From Vibrio campbellii CAIM 519 = NBRC 15631 = ATCC 25920 (GTDB lineage Bacteria; Pseudomonadota; Gammaproteobacteria; Enterobacterales; Vibrionaceae): DNA of 64,000 bases. Both the position numbers and the translations under genes were made by a program. The stretch spans positions 248,001 to 312,000 of the forward strand of contig NZ_CP015863.1 in the NCBI RefSeq assembly GCF_002163755.1, written 5' to 3'. Shown here piece after piece: positions 45,019 to 52,834 of the stretch. Within the stretch, counting starts at the first letter, position 1. Every line of letters begins with the position of its first letter. Under the pieces are notes generated by a model, which ran no database searches, was not told where the DNA came from, and saw only the letters and a list, made by a program, of their open reading frames with translations.

Positions 45019-45953
45019 AGCTTAAGTATAATATCGTCTGGATAGATGACCAAATAAGTTTAGTTAGAGGGGATCGTAGAACAATATCCACATTTTTTAG
45101 GAGCAAAGAAATTGAACTAGATCTAGTTTCTATAGAGGCTAATGCTGGTAGTAGCCTCGTAGACAATGAAGACTTTATTAAGGCACTTGAATCCCAAGAG
45201 TTAGACTTTATCTTGATCGATTTTAACATGCCTGGTTTAAATGGTTCAGATGTTATTGAGTATATAAGAAAAACACTTCATGATTATCATACTCCAATTC
45301 TATTTTATACCGGAGATGATCCTTTAGATTTGGCTAATGCAATTAATAGTAAGAACACTGATGGAGTTGAGTTTATTGACGGCATTTTTTATTGCCACAG
45401 AGACAATATTAGTGACAAATTCTTAAAAATAGTAAAGTCCCAACTGAGAAATGATGAAAGAATTAACTCTGTTAGGGGAATGCTAATGGATAGAGTTGGA
45501 TACGTTGACCATTGCATTTTGAGGGCTTTGGAACACTGTAAAGAAGATGTCTTGAGCGGTTCAAGGGAGAGAGTTAGCAACCAAATAAAAGCTCGTTTAA
45601 GAAGAAAAAAAACAACCTTAGAAGATGCCTTAGAAAATATAGATAATTGGAGCTATGAGGAAGTAGTCGATTTTCTGAAAGACAACCCAAGGATCACTGA
45701 TTGTCATACACGGGCTGAGTCTCTACGTGAAATGTTAAGGAAGTCACAAGACTTCAAGGATCATGGCAATATTCTGTCAGATTTTTACAATAGAACAGAG
45801 CGAGGAGATAGTCTTAATAATCTGAGAAATATTTATGCGCATGAACCATGCGAAGCGATTGAAGCAGTTCATACAGAAGAGAACATTAAGCTGATTCGCA
45901 TGGAAACTAAGCGTCATATATCAAATATAGAGACGTTATTGGGTATTGAATGA
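45015..45953 (+). CDS. Response regulator with C-terminal HEPN-like RNase motif
   Basis: Residues 1-140 form a receiver domain: acidic pair Asp11-Asp12 (IVWIDDQ), probable phospho-acceptor Asp69 (FILIDFNMPGLNG) and Thr99 (LFYTGDD). The usual Lys-Pro after the fifth strand is not evident (FYCHRDN instead). The C-terminal 170 residues are helical, with no DNA-binding motif. They end in SLNNLRNIYAHEP, where Arg271-Asn272-x3-His276 fits the R[N/D/H]x3-5H signature of HEPN ribonucleases and HEPN-like toxins. It overlaps the dual-ATPase gene and the phosphatase gene by 4 bp each (ATGA). I infer a cytoplasmic two-component pair whose output may be RNA cleavage; the HEPN call is from the motif alone. 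Confidence 0.75.
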   Translation: MKLKYNIVWIDDQISLVRGDRRTISTFFRSKEIELDLVSIEANAGSSLVDNEDFIKALESQELDFILIDFNMPGLNGSDVIEYIRKTLHDYHTPILFYTGDDPLDLANAINSKNTDGVEFIDGIFYCHRDNISDKFLKIVKSQLRNDERINSVRGMLMDRVGYVDHCILRALEHCKEDVLSGSRERVSNQIKARLRRKKTTLEDALENIDNWSYEEVVDFLKDNPRITDCHTRAESLREMLRKSQDFKDHGNILSDFYNRTERGDSLNNLRNIYAHEPCEAIEAVHTEENIKLIRMETKRHISNIETLLGIE

Positions 45954-46399
45954 AAACTGTGATCGTTGATTTAGATGGAACTTTAGCCCTAAACAAGCAT
46001 AGAAGCCATTTTATTGATAAGTCCAGTGGTCGGAAGCCTGACTGGGTTGCCTACTTTGAAGCTTGTGATAAGGACTTACCCAATCATCCAGTAATTGAGG
46101 CTGTCAACGCACTTAAGGCACAGGGAAATCGCGTCCATATTTTTTCTGCTAGAGGTGACATAGTAAGAGATAAAACTGTCAATTGGCTATCTCTTCATGG
46201 TGTCCAGTATGATGATTTAACCATGAGAGAAATGGATACATATACAGCAGATGAAATACTAAAGCGCTTCTGGCTTCTAGACCTATATCCAAATTACAAG
46301 AATGATATTCTTTGCGTTTTTGACGACCGAGATAAAGTTGTGAAGATGTGGCGTGAGTTGGGGCTGATTTGTTTTCAAGTTGCTGAAGGAAACTTTTGA
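45950..46399 (+). CDS. Stand-alone T4 Pnkp-type 3'-phosphatase domain (HAD family)
   Basis: A 149-residue HAD phosphatase. DLDGT (Asp7, Asp9) is the catalytic loop, FSARGD (Ser66, Arg68) motif II, DEILKRFW (Lys105) motif III and DDRDKVVKMWRELG (Asp125, Asp126) motif IV. The last 25 residues (CVFDDRDKVVKMWRELGLIC and on) closely resemble the end of the phosphatase half of T4 polynucleotide kinase-phosphatase. The kinase half is missing. T4 Pnkp removes 3' phosphates and 2',3'-cyclic phosphates from RNA and DNA ends, the ends left by HEPN-type RNases. It overlaps the response regulator by 4 bp. Confidence 0.88.
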   Translation: MKTVIVDLDGTLALNKHRSHFIDKSSGRKPDWVAYFEACDKDLPNHPVIEAVNALKAQGNRVHIFSARGDIVRDKTVNWLSLHGVQYDDLTMREMDTYTADEILKRFWLLDLYPNYKNDILCVFDDRDKVVKMWRELGLICFQVAEGNF

Positions 46400-46423
46400 T
46401 GATCACGACTTTCGTGCAGAGCC

Positions 46424-47152
46424 ATGACTAGTTGGAAGAAATACGAAAGGTTTGTTGCTGAGTTGTGTTCTGAAGACTATCAGTCTACGAGTACAACTGT
46501 AATACCAAATGCGAAGATTAAAGGCTGTTTAAGTAAAACTATCCGACAGGTAGATGTACTCATTGACTCTCGTTTTGGTGATGATAGAGGCCGAAGAATC
46601 ATTGTCGATGCAAAGAAGTATAATCGTCCCCTAAATGTCAAAGATGTCGAAAGTTTCCATGGCATGATGATCGATTGCTCATCTAAGGTAGGAATTCTAG
46701 TTTGCCCTAATGGATATAGTGCTGCTGCAAAAAAACGAGCACAGGACTTTATTAACCTTAAGGTTGTGTCTTTGGAAGAGCTAGAGGGTATTGATCTTGA
46801 ATCATGGGATGATTGCCTCAGTGATAATTGTAATGAAAAATCTAAAAGAGGTTTGGTTCTTTGGGATACCCCTATGGGAATCGGGGCACCTGATTCGCCG
46901 GTCTCTATTTCTTGTACTGGTAAGTGTGATGTTTGTGGTGACTTTCATATTTGGTGTTGGGATTGCGGTAAGAAGTTCTCCCTGAGTGATGAAAGTGAAG
47001 CTAAATGTAACTGTAAACATCCCTGGTTCTGGCTGACCGCGACTGAAGACGATGAAGCTAGCTCCAATGATCATGAGCAATCTAAGTCGGTTTATTTGCT
47101 GTTAGTAACCCCTTTAGATGCTCTAATTGCTGATAGAAAACCATTGAGTTAG
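46424..47152 (+). CDS. Mrr-like restriction endonuclease with C-terminal zinc-ribbon region
   Basis: Residues 1-115 form a PD-(D/E)xK nuclease of the Mrr type: WKKYERFVAEL with Glu8, VDVLID with Asp44, and IVDAKKY with Asp62-x-Lys64, followed by the Mrr-like VGILVCPNGYSAAAKKRA. The C-terminal part has clustered cysteines (CTGKCDVCG, CWDCG, CNCKH), which look like a zinc-ribbon. It starts 24 bp after the phosphatase gene and ends the operon. It may be the restriction enzyme paired with the C5 methyltransferase, or a methyl-dependent nuclease. It converges on the relaxase gene with a 23-bp gap. Confidence 0.85.
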   Translation: MTSWKKYERFVAELCSEDYQSTSTTVIPNAKIKGCLSKTIRQVDVLIDSRFGDDRGRRIIVDAKKYNRPLNVKDVESFHGMMIDCSSKVGILVCPNGYSAAAKKRAQDFINLKVVSLEELEGIDLESWDDCLSDNCNEKSKRGLVLWDTPMGIGAPDSPVSISCTGKCDVCGDFHIWCWDCGKKFSLSDESEAKCNCKHPWFWLTATEDDEASSNDHEQSKSVYLLLVTPLDALIADRKPLS

Positions 47153-47175
47153 AGCTGCCCTTTTCTTCACTTCAT

Positions 47176-49761
47176 CTAGATAGTTACCTCTTCGATAAGA
47201 TTGTGGTTAGGTATTTTTTCGCACTGCTTGAATACTTTTAGGTGGTCAATAGCTAGGGTCGCATGTCGGTCCTGGGCCATCATTTTTTCTAGTTCCGCAT
47301 GTCTTAGCGGAGCAGTTGGTTTTATGCCATTTTCAAATGCTCTAATTCGTTCGTTGATTTCTGCTTCATTAATATAGATGTGAGATCTGTCTTTATGACG
47401 ACTGAGGGCTACGTAGGTATTTGCTCTATCCATTTGACCGTTGTAGAGGATGAAAGTATTTCCGTCGACGGTTGTTCCTTGAGAGCTAAAAACAGTCAGG
47501 GCGTAAGCATGGCATAGGTTTACACCGATTTCATCGCTGTACTCTGATGCCAGAAACGAGACTTCTCTACAGTTGTCTAGTTCGATGACTAACCTTGCAT
47601 CGTTATTGAGGCTATCTATTTGTTTGATTGTTCCAATGGTTCCATTAGCCACTTGGAGTGTACGATACTCGTTACGGCAGAATTTTACGCGATCACCGAC
47701 GGAAAATTCATAATTGAAAAGCTTATTAGCCACACTGCATTTTAGCGTTAGGCCCTCTGCCCCGACTAGTCCTTCTTCAATATGTATGGCCCGAATGGCT
47801 TCGCTTAGCACTTTTACATCTTTCCATTCCTGAGCGATTACAAGTGACTGTTTCTCTGGATGTGCTTTCTGATATTGATACCAGTCGTGAATTAACGCCT
47901 CTTTTGCTTTGTCTTTCGTTTCTTCCCAATGAAGGCATCCCCTGTCACCTAAAGTTTTCAAAGCACTTTCTGAATTACCATCTCTCAAATCTGCAACCAC
48001 TTGTCTTGCCCAGATTTGTCGCTGTCTCCGTATGGTTTCAACTCTTTGCGTCCCTAGTATTTCAGGGCGTGATAAGTGGCGTAATGCCCCCCCTTTATTG
48101 ATAGCTGTGAGCTGCTTGTCTTCACCTGTCAGGATTAGCTTGCAGTTTGCTTTTCTCGCTTCATACAGAAGGGTTTGAAGGTCTGTACTGGGAACTAGCC
48201 CTGCTTCATCTATGACTAATACGTCTACGTTTTTAAGAGGATTATGAGCCTGTTCAATTGAATGGATGTAGCTAGCTACAGTACGAGAAGCAATCCCTGT
48301 CTCTTCAAAAAAATTGTCAGCGGCTTTCTTGGCTATACTTGCCCCGACTATGCGAAGACCATTCTTTTCATAAGCTATTTTCACAGCTAGCATCAAGGTG
48401 GTTTTCCCTGCCCCTGCACTTCCTTGTATGGTACAAAAATCTCCGCTTTGAAGAGAATACTTAATGGCGGATTGCTGTTCTTCATCAAAAGAAAAACCAA
48501 GTTGTTTTTCGGCTGCTTGAATAGCGAGTTGAATTTGATCATCTTCAATACATTTAGAACGGCTAGCGGCTAAGAATCTCGCATCGTCAATCATTAGGTT
48601 TTCCATCTGTATTACGTCTTTGGTCGTAAATCGAGGAGCATAGATATCTTCTCTACTTAATGAAACTACAGACTCATTTTCGAGTATCAGTTCTGCAAAA
48701 GCTTGGGCTTCCTTTGCATTGATACCACAATGCGATGCTTTTACACCAACTCGATAGAATAATTCTTGCTCGGTAAATGTGGATTGTCGTTCGGTGAGTT
48801 CCGAAAGGATTAAATCTTTATCGAGTAAGTCACCTTTAGTAGTCTGTTTTGACCAGTACATGGATTGAATCGAGTCCAAATTGAACCCTTTTTTATGCAA
48901 TTCTTTTTGCCACTGTTGAAATAACTCACGGCGGTTCACGTCTTTTTTGCCTGGGCGAGTTCTTGTTTTGAAGTGATCGCCTTCTTTGCTGGCACTGGTT
49001 TTTATCCCTAATTTGTCTAATTCATTTTGTATAGCTTTAGAGCGAGCAGAGTATGCATCACAAAGTTCTTGGGAAACGCCCTTCACTCGAAAAGACTCGC
49101 CGTCGGGGTCGATGCCATAACCCAGTTTACTCATTTTATATGCCATTTCTGCACGAAAGATCGCCCCAAATGGTTTTATCCAACGATAGATTTTATAGGA
49201 GTCGATACTGCCAAAAGTGCCGTCTTTTCTTGGAGCTACGTTGAATATGAGAGCATGGGTATGTAACTGTGGTTCTTGTGCCCGATTAGTGCAATGTTCA
49301 AATGTTGCTACTATCAACCCTGCTGCTTTTTCATATTGTTTTGATCCTTTGCCTCGACGGGTCGTTGCTGCTTTGTTTTCCATCATAGCAATGGCGCTTT
49401 GCACTGACTGACTCATAGCTGCCTCAATTTCTTTTTGTTGCTTTGGCGTGCCACAAGCCCAGCAAATACTCACGCTTTTCGGGACGCTAAAAGTTACATC
49501 CCAAGCACAACGTCGATCCTTGCTTCCTGCGTTCTGCACTAGCGCGAAACCATCTGTCGAATAGCCATCCATCAATTTGTCATAGGGGGCTTTCTCAATA
49601 ACTTTTCCATGTAAATTTAATACTCTGCTCGCTGTGCCAGTGAATCTGCCATCAGGCTCGCCATGATCCGAGTAGTATTCTTTTGAATGGCCCTCTTTAT
49701 TCATTTTAGTTTGATTCGGCAGATAATTTTTGTCGGTAACAGCACTAATTGTCGCAACCAT
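47176..49761 (-). CDS. traI: MobF (TrwC/TraI) conjugative relaxase-helicase
   Basis: The relaxase nicks oriT and unwinds DNA for transfer. The N-terminal TrwC domain has tandem Tyr (EYYSDHG) and the three-His metal site: FEH...QLHTHALIF, with the same 11-plus-2 spacing as TrwC. The SF1 helicase part has Walker A GSAGAGKTTLM (near residue 450) and DVLVIDEAGLVP. About 861 residues, a little shorter than R388 TrwC (966). I chose ATG 49761 (MVATISAV), 2 bp after the coupling-protein stop and preceded by GGAG; ATG 49773 is an alternative. Confidence 0.93.
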   Translation of the reverse strand: MVATISAVTDKNYLPNQTKMNKEGHSKEYYSDHGEPDGRFTGTASRVLNLHGKVIEKAPYDKLMDGYSTDGFALVQNAGSKDRRCAWDVTFSVPKSVSICWACGTPKQQKEIEAAMSQSVQSAIAMMENKAATTRRGKGSKQYEKAAGLIVATFEHCTNRAQEPQLHTHALIFNVAPRKDGTFGSIDSYKIYRWIKPFGAIFRAEMAYKMSKLGYGIDPDGESFRVKGVSQELCDAYSARSKAIQNELDKLGIKTSASKEGDHFKTRTRPGKKDVNRRELFQQWQKELHKKGFNLDSIQSMYWSKQTTKGDLLDKDLILSELTERQSTFTEQELFYRVGVKASHCGINAKEAQAFAELILENESVVSLSREDIYAPRFTTKDVIQMENLMIDDARFLAASRSKCIEDDQIQLAIQAAEKQLGFSFDEEQQSAIKYSLQSGDFCTIQGSAGAGKTTLMLAVKIAYEKNGLRIVGASIAKKAADNFFEETGIASRTVASYIHSIEQAHNPLKNVDVLVIDEAGLVPSTDLQTLLYEARKANCKLILTGEDKQLTAINKGGALRHLSRPEILGTQRVETIRRQRQIWARQVVADLRDGNSESALKTLGDRGCLHWEETKDKAKEALIHDWYQYQKAHPEKQSLVIAQEWKDVKVLSEAIRAIHIEEGLVGAEGLTLKCSVANKLFNYEFSVGDRVKFCRNEYRTLQVANGTIGTIKQIDSLNNDARLVIELDNCREVSFLASEYSDEIGVNLCHAYALTVFSSQGTTVDGNTFILYNGQMDRANTYVALSRHKDRSHIYINEAEINERIRAFENGIKPTAPLRHAELEKMMAQDRHATLAIDHLKVFKQCEKIPNHNLIEEVTI

Positions 49762-49763
49762 TT

Positions 49764-51497
49764 TTAGCTCCATTTATTTAGTGGATTATTGTTTTGAGGA
49801 GTTGGGATTCTGGGGGACGCTTCTACTCTGACGTCTAACAACCATTTGGCAGGAATAAACTTTTTCGCTTGGTTGGGCTGGGTAAAAAGGGGCCAAGTCA
49901 GCTTGTAGACTGATTTCCAACCAGGAATAAAGAGGTAGCCTTCTACACCTTTGTTATCAGCAGGCCTTAGCTGTGTCAGATCAGATGCTTCAACCAATAG
50001 CTGCTTTGACCGAATGCCGATGTGATTAGCATTATCGTAGTTGGGCACTTCAACAGTCTGTTCACTCAACATCTGCGCGGTAAAAACAGCATCATCACCT
50101 GCGGTACCAAGACGTAATGTAATTACGTTTGACAGTAAGTTCAGTATGGCGTTGGTTTCGTCTTCCCCGTAAATATCTCGGATTTGTGAAAGCGATTGAG
50201 TACAGATAACTGAACGTCCACCATAAACTCGTGATAGCTCCAGCCACTTCTTGACACTCGGGTTTGGAGGCAAGTTGGCAAACTCATCAATAAATAACCA
50301 AGTTGGTCTGTAAAAACTATTACTGCTCGATAAATACTTCTTGGTCATAAAAGAAATCACTGTATTGCACAGAGGTTTGCCCACAGCTTCATATTCACTG
50401 TTGGCTTGAATTATGATCACACGTTTGCTCGTGCCGCTTTTAACCCACTGACTCAAGCTGAACGATTCTTTGCTGCTCTTTCTCCAAGCCAAGCTTAAGT
50501 ACTTTAGCCAATTTAAGTGTGTGATGAGGTGGACGTAGAAACCTTGAGTTGTTTTTGAGTTTTTCTGAATTAGGCTCTGCACGGTTGGATAGTAGGGTTC
50601 CATCCGAAGTAATGCATGCTCAGGGCTGAGTTGGAGTAACTCGTATAAATCGTGCCATTCCCAGTTACCTTTGCAACCATAGATTAGTGACACAATCATC
50701 CCTGTCAGGATTATTCTAGCCCCATCGTTCCAGATTTGTTCCTTTGTATCACTGTAAGGAATTAAACACTGGGCTAGTAGTTCTGCGTCTTGTTCTGAAC
50801 TTACGTCTTTAGATATGTCCCATAAGGCACTGCGAGCATCCCATGGGGCAAGCAATATAGTATTGAATGAGTGGTAAAAACCTTGAGTGTATTCACCTTT
50901 CTCATCGTAAATAACCGCATAGTCGTTACGATCAATTGCTTGCTTAATCATGGGTTTTAAGATGGTCGACTTACCCGCACCAGTTGTTCCGAGTATGCAG
51001 AAGTTGTTTTGCTCCCTGGCGGTAGAAATCGGAAGTTTAGGGTGAACCTTTATACCAATCGTGGAGTTGGAAATTTTTAGTTCCCTCTTTTGCATCTTAT
51101 TCGCATGTGTTGTGGCTTTTTTCCCTGAGCACAGCTCAGGGCCTGACACAAATTCCAACTCGTTCGAGAATTTTCGGTGTTTGAAGCATACCTTTGTGAC
51201 AAAAAAGGCCAGGATGATCGAGGAAAAAAGAGGCATATAAAGGTGTAGGTAGAAGTCAGTTTGCCAGTTGAAGCTAGCTACTCTTTCATTGAACCAATAC
51301 CAGCGATCCAATGAAACCTTTGGTGTTAGATGACCGAGCGCAGAGAATAATGCAAGTGCATCTTGGGAAATCGAACCCCAACCTTTGGGTGAAAACCATG
51401 ACCAAGAAAAGGTAAGTATCAAAGTGAAAAACACAGTTGCGAAGAAGAAATACAATGCAGAGAACTGAATCAAGTAAGTAATGCGTTTTTTAATCAT
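49764..51497 (-). CDS. traD: Type IV coupling protein (TrwB/TraD family)
   Basis: The coupling protein brings the relaxase-DNA complex to a type IV secretion channel. It has two N-terminal membrane helices (about residues 9-33 and 84-104), Walker A GTTGAGKST (170-178), Walker B WLFIDEFANLPP (near 385) and the VICTQSLSQI segment of the family. Length 577 is close to TrwB (507). It overlaps the RHH gene by 4 bp and precedes the relaxase gene by 2 bp, in the R388 order trwA-trwB-trwC. No other secretion genes are in the island. Confidence 0.93.
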   Translation of the reverse strand: MIKKRITYLIQFSALYFFFATVFFTLILTFSWSWFSPKGWGSISQDALALFSALGHLTPKVSLDRWYWFNERVASFNWQTDFYLHLYMPLFSSIILAFFVTKVCFKHRKFSNELEFVSGPELCSGKKATTHANKMQKRELKISNSTIGIKVHPKLPISTAREQNNFCILGTTGAGKSTILKPMIKQAIDRNDYAVIYDEKGEYTQGFYHSFNTILLAPWDARSALWDISKDVSSEQDAELLAQCLIPYSDTKEQIWNDGARIILTGMIVSLIYGCKGNWEWHDLYELLQLSPEHALLRMEPYYPTVQSLIQKNSKTTQGFYVHLITHLNWLKYLSLAWRKSSKESFSLSQWVKSGTSKRVIIIQANSEYEAVGKPLCNTVISFMTKKYLSSSNSFYRPTWLFIDEFANLPPNPSVKKWLELSRVYGGRSVICTQSLSQIRDIYGEDETNAILNLLSNVITLRLGTAGDDAVFTAQMLSEQTVEVPNYDNANHIGIRSKQLLVEASDLTQLRPADNKGVEGYLFIPGWKSVYKLTWPLFTQPNQAKKFIPAKWLLDVRVEASPRIPTPQNNNPLNKWS

Positions 51498-51796
51498 AAT
51501 GCTCTCGCTTTGAGTCGCGCTTGGTATGCTTTTTTAGCAAGGTCTCTTTGACGATCATCTATCCCTGCCACGGCAGAGACCATTTCAAATAGTCGATCCA
51601 ATAGACGAATCTCTAAGGCATTTAGTTGAATCTGTATGTTCTTTTGTTCTTTGCTTTCTTCCCACAAGTGGCGGAAATATTCAGAAGGATTTAGTCCACT
51701 TCTTTCAATGTCCTCTTCTACAACAGCTGTGTCGTTCGCAGAAAAGCGAACAGAAAATGTTTTTGATTTTGCTTGAATTCGATAGTTTCTAGCCAT
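51494..51796 (-). CDS. Ribbon-helix-helix relaxosome accessory protein (TrwA/MobC-like)
   Basis: A 100-residue protein with a ribbon-helix-helix N-terminus (SKTFSVRFSANDTAVVEEDI followed by a GLNPSEYFRHLWEE helix) and a helical C-terminus. RHH proteins of this kind bind oriT and help relaxase nicking, and may repress their own operon. It is the first gene of the mobilisation operon and lies next to the inverted repeat at 51892-51920, its likely target. Confidence 0.8.
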   Translation of the reverse strand: MARNYRIQAKSKTFSVRFSANDTAVVEEDIERSGLNPSEYFRHLWEESKEQKNIQIQLNALEIRLLDRLFEMVSAVAGIDDRQRDLAKKAYQARLKARAL

Positions 51797-51891
51797 GATT
51801 GTCAGTCCTTTTCAGTCAACAATGTATACACGTTGATTTTGCTATATATTTTTTGAGTCGGGGTGTATGTTGTAAACAGTGTTGATGGTTG

Positions 51892-51963
51892 GTTAACCTC
51901 ATGATAAGTATGAGGTTAACGGAAGTTTATGGGGTGTCCAATTGCTCATTTAGGAGCGATTGG
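51892..51963. other. Probable oriT region with two inverted repeats
   Basis: A perfect 11-bp inverted repeat, GTTAACCTCAT (51892-51902) and ATGAGGTTAAC (51910-51920), with a 7-nt spacer, lies about 95 bp upstream of the RHH gene. A second repeat, CCAATTGCTC (51938-51947) with GAGCGATTGG (51954-51963), has one mismatch and may act as a terminator of the next gene or as part of oriT. The position upstream of a trwABC-like operon is where R388-type oriT lies. A nic site cannot be identified from sequence alone. Confidence 0.6.
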
Positions 51964-51970
51964 GTCTGTG

Positions 51971-52525
51971 TCATCGAGTACGAAGTAGGCCAAAGCGTTC
52001 TTCAGTTTTTGCAATGTGCATAGCAATTGCTATCAAACTTAGTTCTTCGGCTGCGCTAAAACCTCCTTGCTCAAACTCAGTGACGTTTAGGTGGAGGATT
52101 GATATCAACTTTTCGAAGTTGATTTTTTCAATACCGAAGTGCTTGCAGTAGTTTTTCGCTTGGCTGCTAACATATGCTTTGTAGATTTTTCGTTCGATAG
52201 GGGCTAGTGACATTGCGGTGGAGTGTTGACCACTCTTTTTTCTATGCTTATTTAGCATGTATCGCAGAACAATATGCTCGCCAAGGCAAATGAAATTGAC
52301 TTTATGAGAATCAGATATTTGGTTGTCTAATCTCCATGCTTCATAGTCGTTTAGTACCATATAAATCATGTTTTGAGAGTCACTATCAGATTTAATCCCA
52401 AATTGCTGATACATGGAGGTCGTAATATCATCTATGTCGCTAGTGGTAAGTGCGAAACCTAGTATAGGTACCTTGGTAGCCTTGCTAGGCTTCTGTTGTG
52501 TGCAGTATTCGATAAGATACTTCAT
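51971..52525 (-). CDS. Hypothetical protein of the island
   Basis: A 184-residue protein I do not recognise. It has no signal peptide or membrane helix and contains a Tyr/Lys-rich central helix region and a C-terminal AAEELSLIAIAMHIAKTEERFG helix (quoted in part: AEELSLIAIAMHIA). It lies 10 bp after the AlpA-type gene on the same strand, so they share a transcript, and before the oriT-like repeat. This position fits an accessory replication, excision or mobilisation factor, but that is only inference. Confidence 0.75.
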   Translation of the reverse strand: MKYLIEYCTQQKPSKATKVPILGFALTTSDIDDITTSMYQQFGIKSDSDSQNMIYMVLNDYEAWRLDNQISDSHKVNFICLGEHIVLRYMLNKHRKKSGQHSTAMSLAPIERKIYKAYVSSQAKNYCKHFGIEKINFEKLISILHLNVTEFEQGGFSAAEELSLIAIAMHIAKTEERFGLLRTR

Positions 52526-52535
52526 TATTCATTTC

Positions 52536-52724
52536 CTATTTGTTGGTTTCTTCAAGGCTTGATAGCCAGGTTTCGATGGTTTCATGACGCCACCCCAAAA
52601 TGCGGTTTCCTGCATATAAAGGTCGAGGTAAAAGGCCCTCATTGATCCATCTGTATATTGTTGATACATGCCTGTTCGTTAGGTACGCTACATCTGTTGG
52701 TTTTTGCATATGCTGTCTGTACAT
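52536..52724 (-). CDS. AlpA/MerR-type helix-turn-helix excisionase-like regulator
   Basis: A 62-residue winged-helix protein: VAYLTNRHVSTIYRWINEGLL is the helix-turn-helix (21 residues; key part STIYRWINEG) and LGWRHETIETWLSSL the wing/C-terminus, typical of AlpA-type excisionases (recombination directionality factors). GGAG lies 9 bp before the ATG at 52724; a second Met five codons in is possible. Beside the integrase side of the island it likely controls excision. Confidence 0.85.
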   Translation of the reverse strand: MYRQHMQKPTDVAYLTNRHVSTIYRWINEGLLPRPLYAGNRILGWRHETIETWLSSLEETNK

Positions 52725-52834
52725 ATGTTTTTTCTCCTTCCTGTTTTAAGGTTTGTAGTCAGGATAGTGATATGCGATTTTTCAATCTAACCAACGATTA
52801 CCGTCAATCTTTGGTTTGACTTTTTGTTGTTTTT

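Noticed and set aside
45015..45953. Identity as a DNA-binding transcription regulator
   Set aside because: No helix-turn-helix or winged-helix region follows the receiver; the C-terminus instead has a HEPN-type motif.
41388..47152. Identity of the operon as a Detocs-type defence two-component system
   Set aside because: Detocs also uses a kinase and a receiver-effector, but here the sensor is a dual GHKL protein, and a methyltransferase, Pnkp-type phosphatase and Mrr nuclease are present; the likeness is only in principle.
51938..51963. Second inverted repeat as a definite terminator
   Set aside because: It follows the 184-residue gene but has no T-run and one mismatch; kept only as part of the oriT-like region.
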